Assembly: GCF_031583065.1 (NCBI RefSeq)
Contig: NZ_CP134053.1
Span: 1,984,001-2,048,000, forward strand
Length of the DNA: 64,000 nt
Direction: 5' to 3'
Source: Streptomyces sp. CGMCC 4.7035
GTDB taxonomy: Bacteria; Actinomycetota; Actinomycetes; Streptomycetales; Streptomycetaceae
In this document: positions 17,021-23,959 of the stretch, one piece after another
Layout of the letters: every line of letters starts with the position of its first letter
Position numbering within the stretch: position 1 is the stretch's first letter
Program-made: the position numbers and the translations under genes
The notes under the pieces: generated by a model
What the model saw: the letters and a program-made list of their open reading frames with translations, nothing else
Database searches by the model: none
What the model was told of the DNA's origin: nothing

Positions 17021-19063
17021 CTATGCGACGATCGGCAGCTCGGCCCCGTCCCTGAGGAACAGCGGGAGCCGGTCCAGCGGCGCCTCCACGGTGACGGCCG
17101 CGCCGCCCTCGTACGTCTCGCCCGTCCACGCGTCGGTCCAGCGCGCGCCCTGGGGAAGGTGGACCGTGCGCGTCGTCGCGCCCGCCGTGAGCACCGGCGC
17201 GACCAGCAGGTCCGGGCCGAAGAGGTACGCGTCGTCCACCTGCCAGGCCGCCTCGTCCTCCGGGAACTCCAGGAACAGCGGCCGCATCACCGGCAGCCCC
17301 TCCTCGTGGGCCTGCCGCATGACCGTCAGGATGTACGGCTTCAGCCGTTCGCGCAGCCGCAGGTACGTCTCCAGGATCGCGCCGGCCTCCTTGCCGTACG
17401 ACCACACCTCGTTCGGGCCGCCGGTCATCGCCGGACCCAGCGGCATCGCCGGGTCGCGGAAGCCGTGCAGACGCATCAGCGGGGACAGCGTGCCGAACTG
17501 GAACCAGCGGACCATCACCTCCCGGTACGCCGGGTCGTCGGGGTCGCCGCCGTGGAAGCCGCCGATGTCCGTGTTCCACCACGGGATCCCGGAGAGAGCG
17601 GTGTTGAGACCGGCCGCGATCTGGCGGCGCAGGGTCGCGAAGTCGGTGCCGATGTCGCCGGACCACAGGGCGGCGCCGTAGCGCTGGCTGCCCGCCCACG
17701 CCGAGCGGTTGAGGGTGACGACCTCGCTCTCGCCGGCCGCGAGCATGCCCTCGTAGAAGGTGCGGGCGTTCTCGCGCGGGTAGAGGTTGCCGACCTCCAG
17801 GCCCGGACCCGCGTAGTAGCGCAGGTTCTCCGGGAAGCCCGGCTTGATCTCCGGCTCGCAGGCGTCCAGCCAGAAGGCCTTGATGCCGTACGGGTCCAGG
17901 TAGTTCTCCTTCACCCGCGACCACACGAACTCCCGTGCCTCGGGGTTCGTGGCGTCGTAGAAGGCGACCTGGACGGTCGAGGCGACCTCCTTGTCCGGCC
18001 AGTCGGCGTGTGCCAGCGGGCCGTACTGGGTGCCGATGAAGTAGCCGCGCTGCTCCATGAGCTGGTGGTTCTCGGACAGTGGGGAGACCGAGGGCCACAC
18101 GGACACGACCAGTTTGATGCCCAGGTCGTCGAGTTCACGGACCATGGCCGCCGGGTCCGGCCACTCCTTCGGGTCGAACTTCCACTCGCCCAGGTGCGTC
18201 CAGTGGAAGAAGTCGCAGACGATGACGTCGATCGGCAGTCCGCGCCGCTTGTACTCCCGTGCCACGGACAGGAGTTCGTCCTGCGTGCGGTAGCGCAGCT
18301 TGCACTGCCAGAAACCCGCCGCCCAGTCGGGCAGCATCGGCGTCCGGCCGGTGACCGTGCTGTAGCGGCGCTGCGCGTCGGCGGGGGTGCCCGCGGTGAT
18401 CCAGTAGTCGATCTGCCGGGCCGAGTCCGCCACCCAGCGTGTGCCGTTGTCCGCCAGCTCCACGCGGCCGATCGCCGGGTTGTTCCACAGCAGGGTGTAG
18501 CCGCGGCTGGAGGTCAGGACCGGGATGGAGACCTCGGCGTTGCGCTGGACCAGATCGAGGACGGTGCCCTTCTGGTCGAGGCGTCCGTGCTGGTGCTGGC
18601 CCAGGCCGTACAGCTGCTCGCCGTCGTACGCGGCGAAGCGCTGTTCCAGGCGGTGGTGGCCGTTGCCGACGGCGGTGTACAGACGCGGGCCCGGCCACCA
18701 GAAGTGGGCGCGTTCCTCGGCGAGGATCTCGGCCGAGTCCTCGGTGCGCAGGAAGCGGATCAGTCCGTCGGCGCCGACGTCGACGGTGAGCGCGCCCACC
18801 GTCAGCCGCCCGCGCCCCTCCTCGATCTTCACCGTGCTCTCGGACGCCGGCGGGCCGTCGAGCAGGGCGCCCGGCAGTCCGTCGAGGACCGGGCCGCCGA
18901 GCCGGGCCCGTACGCGCACGGCGTCCGGCCCCCACGGCTCGATACGTACGGTCTCTTGCCGGCCGCTCCACTCCAGCGCGCCGTCCCGCTCACGGAACGT
19001 GCCCACGGTGGGGGAGGACTGGGCGAGGCTGACCTCGGGCGGGCTTGCGTCAGGCTGGTTCAC
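17021..19063 (-). CDS. GH31-family alpha-xylosidase/alpha-glucosidase
   Basis: A 680-residue glycoside hydrolase family 31 enzyme without a signal peptide. Key motifs are the nucleophile aspartate in FWLDACEPEI (Asp400) and the acid/base in WSGDIGTDF (Asp470), with IPWWNTDIGGF and the substrate loop VIVCDFFHWTHLGEWKFD. The phenylalanine-rich CDFFHW region and the overall length resemble YicI-type alpha-xylosidases, which remove alpha-1,6-xylose from xyloglucan oligosaccharides (isoprimeverose), more than starch-type alpha-glucosidases. Specificity is an inference strengthened by the GH3, GH42, GH95 and GH12 neighbours. The start is at MNQPDASPPEV, with CCAGGAGCACC just upstream. It lies 350 bp downstream of the lacI gene on the same strand, beyond a minisatellite, so it may share that transcript or have its own promoter. 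Confidence 0.88.
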   Translation of the reverse strand: MNQPDASPPEVSLAQSSPTVGTFRERDGALEWSGRQETVRIEPWGPDAVRVRARLGGPVLDGLPGALLDGPPASESTVKIEEGRGRLTVGALTVDVGADGLIRFLRTEDSAEILAEERAHFWWPGPRLYTAVGNGHHRLEQRFAAYDGEQLYGLGQHQHGRLDQKGTVLDLVQRNAEVSIPVLTSSRGYTLLWNNPAIGRVELADNGTRWVADSARQIDYWITAGTPADAQRRYSTVTGRTPMLPDWAAGFWQCKLRYRTQDELLSVAREYKRRGLPIDVIVCDFFHWTHLGEWKFDPKEWPDPAAMVRELDDLGIKLVVSVWPSVSPLSENHQLMEQRGYFIGTQYGPLAHADWPDKEVASTVQVAFYDATNPEAREFVWSRVKENYLDPYGIKAFWLDACEPEIKPGFPENLRYYAGPGLEVGNLYPRENARTFYEGMLAAGESEVVTLNRSAWAGSQRYGAALWSGDIGTDFATLRRQIAAGLNTALSGIPWWNTDIGGFHGGDPDDPAYREVMVRWFQFGTLSPLMRLHGFRDPAMPLGPAMTGGPNEVWSYGKEAGAILETYLRLRERLKPYILTVMRQAHEEGLPVMRPLFLEFPEDEAAWQVDDAYLFGPDLLVAPVLTAGATTRTVHLPQGARWTDAWTGETYEGGAAVTVEAPLDRLPLFLRDGAELPIVA

Positions 19064-19162
19064 GCGGTGCTCCTGGGGGAGTGCAGGGAGGAATGTGCCT
19101 GGAGTGGTGCGGACAGCGGTGTGTGGCGCGAGTGCCTACAGCCGGATGTCTGTAGGACGAGT

Positions 19163-19303
19163 GCGGACAGGAATGCGCCTTGAGGGGCGCGGACAGGGAC
19201 GTCTGAGGGAGCCCGGACAGGGATGTGTCCGGAGGAGCGCGGACAGGGATGTGCCTGGAGGAGCGCGGACAGGGATGTGCCTGGAGGAGCGCGGACAGGG
19301 ATG
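19163..19303. repeat. Minisatellite, about six 26-bp units
   Basis: Units start with GCGGACAGGGATGTGCC and end GGAGGAGC; starts are at 19163, 19189, 19213, 19239, 19265 and 19291. The last units are identical and earlier ones are degenerate. It fills most of the gap between lacI and the GH31 gene. Confidence 0.85.
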
Positions 19304-19343
19304 AAGCACGGACCCGGCGTGCCCCGGCGGGACACGCGCTGGG

Positions 19344-19397
19344 GCGGGACCCCGCGGTGCGGCGGGACCCCGCGGTGCGGCGGGACCCCGCGGTGCG
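19344..19397. repeat. Three exact 18-bp tandem repeats
   Basis: GCGGGACCCCGCGGTGCG is repeated at 19344, 19362 and 19380, ending 16 bp before the lacI stop codon (minus strand). Each unit contains GGGACCCCGCGG, so the RNA could form several alternative stems. Confidence 0.85.
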
Positions 19398-19413
19398 GCG
19401 GGTCGCCGTCGCC

Positions 19414-20427
19414 TCAGGTCGCGGAAGGAGCCGGACCCGTGCTCGCCCGGACCGTCAACTCCGGGGCGAGCAGCACCACTTCGTCCGTTCCGCGGCCCTC
19501 CAGCTTCGCGACGAGCAGCTCGACGGCGCGCCGTCCCATCTCCTGCGCGGGGATGGCCACGGACGTCAGCCGTACCGACGCCTGGGTGGCGACCTGCTCC
19601 GGGCAGACGGCGATCACGGAGACGTCCTCGGGTACGGCCCGGCCCTGCTGGCGCAGCAGCGCGAGCAGCGGTTCGACCGCGGACTCGTTCTGCACGACGA
19701 ACCCCGTGGTGCCCGGCCGCTCGTCGAGGATCCGGGCCAGGGTCAGGGCCATCGCGTCGTACCCGCCCTCGCAGGGGCGGTGCAGCACCCGCAGTCCCAG
19801 CTCCCGCGAGCGGGCGCGCAGGCCGTCGAGGGTGCGTTCGGCGAAACCGGTGTGCCGCTCGTAGACGGCGGGCGCCTCGCCGATGACAGCGATGTCACGG
19901 TGACCCAGTTCCGCCAGATGCTCGGCGCACAGGGCGCCCGTCGCGCCGAAGTCGAGGTCGACACAGGTCAGCCCGGAGGTGCTGGCGGGCAGTCCGATGA
20001 GCACCGACGGCTGGTCCGTCTCGCGCAGCAGCGGCAGCCGCTCGTCGTCGAGTTCGACGTCCATCAGGATCATCGCGTCGGCGAGCCCGCTGCCCGTGAC
20101 CCGGCGCACCGCGTCGGGACCCTCCTCGCCGGTGAGGAGCAGCACGTCGTACCCATGGGTGCGCGCGGCGGTCGCCACGGCGATGCCGATCTCCATCATC
20201 ACCGGCACGTACATGTCCGTGCGCAGCGGGACCATCAGCGCGATGATGTTGGACCTGTTGCTGGCCAGGGCGCGGGCCCCGGCGTTCGGGTGGTAGCCGA
20301 GCTCCTGGATGCTCTGCTCGACCCGCTGCCGGGTGGTCGCGGAGATGGAGCGCTTGCCGCTGAGGACATAGCTAACCGTGCTCGCCGACACTCCGGCGTG
20401 CTGGGCAACCTCGGCGAGGGTGACCAT
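19414..20427 (-). CDS. LacI-family transcriptional regulator of the glycosidase cluster
   Basis: A 337-residue repressor-type regulator. The DNA-binding head is MVTLAEVAQHAGVSASTVSY (helix-turn-helix at 3-22). The hinge helix NAGARALASNRSN and a periplasmic-binding-protein-like sensor domain (IIALMVPLRTDMYVPVM to the C-terminus) follow. The ATG was chosen because the head begins exactly there, with TTGGAGAG upstream; longer in-frame extensions add no family sequence. Two GAAGCGCTTC palindromes lie 20 and 107 bp upstream, and two more lie in front of the GH3 and GH42 genes. The simplest reading is that this protein represses itself and the glycosidases and is released by an oligosaccharide. 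The ligand is unknown; a xyloglucan fragment is inferred from the enzymes. Confidence 0.92.
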   Translation of the reverse strand: MVTLAEVAQHAGVSASTVSYVLSGKRSISATTRQRVEQSIQELGYHPNAGARALASNRSNIIALMVPLRTDMYVPVMMEIGIAVATAARTHGYDVLLLTGEEGPDAVRRVTGSGLADAMILMDVELDDERLPLLRETDQPSVLIGLPASTSGLTCVDLDFGATGALCAEHLAELGHRDIAVIGEAPAVYERHTGFAERTLDGLRARSRELGLRVLHRPCEGGYDAMALTLARILDERPGTTGFVVQNESAVEPLLALLRQQGRAVPEDVSVIAVCPEQVATQASVRLTSVAIPAQEMGRRAVELLVAKLEGRGTDEVVLLAPELTVRASTGPAPSAT

Positions 20428-20445
20428 CAAGCTCTCCAAGGGGGT

Positions 20446-20455
20446 GAAGCGCTTC
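20446..20455. promoter_or_regulatory. LacI-type operator close to the lacI start
   Basis: GAAGCGCTTC, within TGAAGCGCTTCGACA, lies 19 bp upstream of the lacI ATG, where a bound protein would block transcription or translation initiation. Confidence 0.75.
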
Positions 20456-20532
20456 GACAGTGCGCGCATTACGGAAAGAGAGTGTGTGAGGGTGACTCGA
20501 CAGTAGCTTGAGGAAGGGGGGCTGTCCATAGC

Positions 20533-20552
20533 CTGTCGAAGCGCTTCGACAG
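20533..20552. promoter_or_regulatory. Perfect 20-bp palindromic operator between lacI and the GH12 remnant
   Basis: CTGTCGAAGCGCTTCGACAG is its own reverse complement over all 20 bases. It is the strongest copy of the shared operator and lies between divergent lacI (-) and the GH12 remnant (+). Confidence 0.88.
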
Positions 20553-20654
20553 CGAAATTCCTCGACGGAATTACTTGGCGTGCACGGCAACCCCCGCGCT
20601 CCCCGGCGGCCACTGAAGGGGCGTACACGAACCGTCCCCCCGGAAGGACCCCCG

Positions 20655-21141
20655 ATGCAACACCGTCGACCGCGCCTGTGCAAGAAGGCGAAGACCCTGA
20701 CCGCCCTCACGGTCGTAGCCGCGGCCGTCGCCGGCGTCACCGTCGCCCAGGCGGGGGAGACGAGCAAGAAGTGCGCCGCCTTCGACACGATCACGCTCGG
20801 CAAGTACTACCTGAACAACAACCTCTGGGGCCAGGACAACGGCAAGGGCACCCAGTGCCTCTGGGACAACTCGCAGTCCGGCTCCACCATCTCCTGGCGT
20901 CAGCCTCGGCGGCGCCATGTGGGACATCTACCGGGGCGACATCGGCTGGAAGGTGTACTCCTTCGTCCGCCGCGCCAACACCACCAAGGCCACGATCGAC
21001 CTGAACGACTTCACCCAGGCCCTGGTCCGCCGCAAACTGCTGAGCAACGACAAGTACGTCTCCGGCATCGAGGCGGGCACCGAGGTCTTCAAGGGCACAG
21101 GCCGACTTGACACCGAGGCGTACTCGGTGGACATCGGCTGA
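20655..21141 (+). pseudogene. GH12 endoglucanase/xyloglucanase, internal deletion and frameshift
   Basis: The first frame encodes a signal peptide (KKAKTLTALTVVAAAVAGVT) and the start of a GH12 domain: KYYLNNNLWGQDNGKG and GTQCLWDNSQSGSTISW. Around 20895-20900 the sequence jumps to another frame that encodes the end of the same fold: GGAMWDIYRGDIGWKVYSF, ANTTKATIDLNDF and SGIEAGTEVFKGTG. In intact GH12 enzymes roughly 100 residues separate these parts, including the nucleophile glutamate; only the acid/base glutamate (GTEVF) remains. The gene is therefore inactive. The LacI-type operator is intact upstream, so it was once part of the regulon. No intact copy is in the window. Confidence 0.85.
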
Positions 21142-21298
21142 CGGCGTTTCCCGGGCGGGTGGTTGCGCGAGGACTGGTGACCTCGCCCCGAATCGGGTAC
21201 CAACGATCGAGTAGCACCGATCAGTAACGTACGCCCGCAAGATCGCTGTACGGCACGGTTGGCAGCCGTACGGCGTCTTGATCGGCGTACGCCCCACA

Positions 21299-21328
21299 AG
21301 ATCCCGATTCGCGAGATCCCGATTCGCG
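21299..21328. repeat. 15-bp tandem duplication
   Basis: AGATCCCGATTCGCG occurs twice back to back, 15 bp upstream of the acyl-CoA dehydrogenase start and just before its ribosome-binding site GAGGTGAG. Confidence 0.8.
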
Positions 21329-21342
21329 GCGAGGTGAGCCTC

Positions 21343-23283
21343 ATGTCCGCATCACCAGCACCCAATCCCAGGCCCACGGTCACCGAGCGTGAGGCCCGCG
21401 AGGTCGCCGAGGCCGCGCGCGAGCAGGACTGGCGCAAGCCCAGCTTCGCCAAGGAACTGTTCCTCGGCCGCCTCCGGCTCGACCTGATCCATCCACACCC
21501 CCAGCCCGCCGACGAGCACGTACAGCGCGGCGAGGAGTTCCTCGCCAAGCTGCGCGACTTCTGCGAGACCCGGATCGACGGCGCCCGTATCGAGCGCGAG
21601 GCCCAGATCCCCGACGAGACGATCAACGGTCTCAAGGACCTCGGCGCGTTCGGCATGAAGATAGACACCAAGTACGGCGGTCTCGGCCTCACCCAGGTGT
21701 ACTACAACAAGGCGCTCGCTCTGGTCGGCTCCGCGAGCCCCGCGATCGGCGCGCTGCTGTCCGCGCATCAGTCGATCGGAGTACCGCAGCCGCTGAAAAT
21801 CTTCGGCACCCAGGAGCAGAAGGACACGTTCCTGCCCCGCTGTGCCCGCACCGACATCTCGGCGTTCCTGCTCACCGAGCCGGACGTGGGCTCCGACCCG
21901 GCCCGGCTCGCCACCACGGCGGTACCGGAGGGGGACGACTACATCATCGACGGCGTGAAGCTGTGGACCACGAACGGCGTGGTCGCCGACCTGCTCGTCG
22001 TCATGGCGCGGGTCCCGAAGTCCGAGGGCCACAAGGGCGGCATCACGGCGTTCGTCGTCGAGGCCGCGTCGGAGGGCATCACCGTCGAGAACCGCAACGC
22101 CTTCATGGGGCTGCGCGGCCTCGAGAACGGCGTCACCCGCTTCCACCGGGTCCGCGTCCCGGCCGCCAACCGCATCGGCCCCGAGGGCGCCGGCCTGAAG
22201 ATCGCGCTGACCACGCTCAACACCGGCCGCCTGTCCCTGCCCGCGATGTGCGTGGGCGCGGGCAAGTGGTGCCTGAAGATCGCCCGGGAGTGGTCGGGAG
22301 CCCGTGAGCAGTGGGGCAGGCCGGTCGCGCTGCACGAGGCGGTCGGCTCGAAGATCTCCTTCATCGCGGCGACGACCTTCGCCCTGGAGGCGGTCGTCGA
22401 CCTGTCGTCGCAGATGGCCGACGAGGACCGCAACGACATCCGCATCGAGGCCGCCCTCGCCAAGCTGTACGGCTCCGAGATGGCCTGGCTGATGGCCGAC
22501 GAACTGGTCCAGATCCGCGGCGGCCGCGGCTTCGAGACCGCGGAGTCGCTCAGGGCCCGCGGCGAGCGGGCGGTCCCGGCCGAGCAGATGCTGCGCGACC
22601 TGCGCATCAACCGCATCTTCGAGGGCTCCACCGAGATCATGCACCTGCTGATCGCCCGCGAGGCGGTGGACACCCACCTGTCGGTGGCCGGTGACCTGAT
22701 CGACCCGGACAAGTCCCTATCCGACAAGGCGAAGGCGGGCGCGAACGCCGGTGTCTTCTACGCCAAGTGGCTGCCGAAGCTGGTGGCCGGACAGGGCCGG
22801 ATCCCGGGCGCCTACGGCGAGTTCCGCCAGGAGGTCGACCTCTCGCCGCACCTCAGGTACGTCGAACGCGGCGCCCGCAAGCTCGCCCGCTCCACCTTCT
22901 ACGGCATGTCCCGCTGGCAGGGCCGTATGGAGACCAAGCAGGGCTTCCTGGGCCGGATCGTGGACATCGGCGCCGAGCTGTTCGCGATGAGCGCGGCCTG
23001 CGTGCGCGCCGAGCACCTGCGCAGGACCGGGCAGCACGGACGCGAGGCGTACCAGCTCGCCGACGCCTTCTGCCGGCAGTCCCGCATCCGCGTCGAGGAG
23101 CTGTTCGGCCGCCTGTGGACCAACACCGACGAACTGGACCGCAGGGTGGTCAAGGGCGTCCTGTCCGGTACGTACGAATGGCTGGAGCAAGGGGTCGTCG
23201 ACCCGTCCGGCGAGGGACCGTGGATCGCGGACGCGGCCCCCGGCCCCGCCCGTCGGGAAAACGTCCACCGCCCCATTCGCTGA
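21343..23283 (+). CDS. Acyl-CoA dehydrogenase (long, VLCAD-like)
   Basis: A 646-residue FAD enzyme catalysing alpha,beta-dehydrogenation of acyl-CoA in beta-oxidation. The dehydrogenase core shows LTEPDVGSDPA and LWTTNG (flavin contacts), and the catalytic base glutamate in NRIFEGSTEIMHLLIAREAV. Beyond about residue 450 there is an extra C-terminal helical domain of about 190 residues (YVERGARKLARSTFYGM, EAYQLADAFCRQSRIRVEEL) as in mitochondrial very-long-chain dehydrogenases and FadE5-type actinobacterial enzymes. The ATG is preceded by GAGGTGAG at the right spacing. It appears monocistronic; the next gene starts about 175 bp later. Chain-length preference is inferred from architecture only. 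Confidence 0.9.
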   Translation: MSASPAPNPRPTVTEREAREVAEAAREQDWRKPSFAKELFLGRLRLDLIHPHPQPADEHVQRGEEFLAKLRDFCETRIDGARIEREAQIPDETINGLKDLGAFGMKIDTKYGGLGLTQVYYNKALALVGSASPAIGALLSAHQSIGVPQPLKIFGTQEQKDTFLPRCARTDISAFLLTEPDVGSDPARLATTAVPEGDDYIIDGVKLWTTNGVVADLLVVMARVPKSEGHKGGITAFVVEAASEGITVENRNAFMGLRGLENGVTRFHRVRVPAANRIGPEGAGLKIALTTLNTGRLSLPAMCVGAGKWCLKIAREWSGAREQWGRPVALHEAVGSKISFIAATTFALEAVVDLSSQMADEDRNDIRIEAALAKLYGSEMAWLMADELVQIRGGRGFETAESLRARGERAVPAEQMLRDLRINRIFEGSTEIMHLLIAREAVDTHLSVAGDLIDPDKSLSDKAKAGANAGVFYAKWLPKLVAGQGRIPGAYGEFRQEVDLSPHLRYVERGARKLARSTFYGMSRWQGRMETKQGFLGRIVDIGAELFAMSAACVRAEHLRRTGQHGREAYQLADAFCRQSRIRVEELFGRLWTNTDELDRRVVKGVLSGTYEWLEQGVVDPSGEGPWIADAAPGPARRENVHRPIR

Positions 23284-23458
23284 ACTTTCGGCGAGGCGAA
23301 CCTCCGCCCCATTCGCTGACCCTTTCCGCGGGGTGAACCTCCGTCTCTTTCGCGGACTTTCACCCCGCGCGTGCATCGCCGCCCCGTCCGTCATTCTGCT
23401 GCTTGCCGCCCTGAACCAATGCGACAACAATGGGCGAAATGGCGAACGGGGACGGCAG

Positions 23459-23944
23459 ATGCGCCAAGGTGTCGGGGAAGAACACACTCACAGAATTTCC
23501 GCACTGCTGACGCGCGCCCGGAATCAGGCGCGCCGGCAGCTCGACGACATGGATACGGTACGCGCGCTGCGGACCGTACGGAACGATGTTCTGCCGCTTG
23601 CGGAGAAACTGCGCAGGGCGGCTCCGGACACCTTCGAGGCGCACCGGGACGCGCTGGCAGTCCTGTTGAACGACTGCGCGCTCGCCGTGGTCGACGAGGA
23701 GCCGAAACCGCCGGTCGCCTCTTTCGAGCCGATTCCGGTCCGGCGAATCGACCTGAGGGACGTCGACGCGCTCCTCGACGCCGGGCGGCCGGGCGAAAGG
23801 CCCGTCATTCAGCAGCTTTTCCGCAGTGCCGTGGAGTTCGCGAAGGACCCCGTACTGCGTGAGGTGATCAAGGCCAATCAACAAGGCGTCCACATTCTCC
23901 AGCGGGCCAACCACTGGATACGGATGCTCGTGGACGCGATGTAG
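23459..23944 (+). CDS. Hypothetical protein coupled to secA
   Basis: A 161-residue, mostly helical soluble protein (RARNQARRQLDDMDTVRAL, ANQQGVHILQRANHWIRML) with no signal peptide, membrane segment or recognised domain. The ATG is preceded by GGGGACGGCAG; the frame stays open upstream to about 23333, but that part looks non-coding. The stop lies 15 bp before the secA GTG, so the two form a transcription unit and the protein may be a partner or regulator of that SecA. Function unknown. Confidence 0.6.
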   Translation: MRQGVGEEHTHRISALLTRARNQARRQLDDMDTVRALRTVRNDVLPLAEKLRRAAPDTFEAHRDALAVLLNDCALAVVDEEPKPPVASFEPIPVRRIDLRDVDALLDAGRPGERPVIQQLFRSAVEFAKDPVLREVIKANQQGVHILQRANHWIRMLVDAM

Positions 23945-23959
23945 CGGGGGGTTGTTCCA

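Noticed and set aside
19163..19303. 26-bp repeats considered as a CRISPR array
   Set aside because: Head-to-tail minisatellite without spacers.
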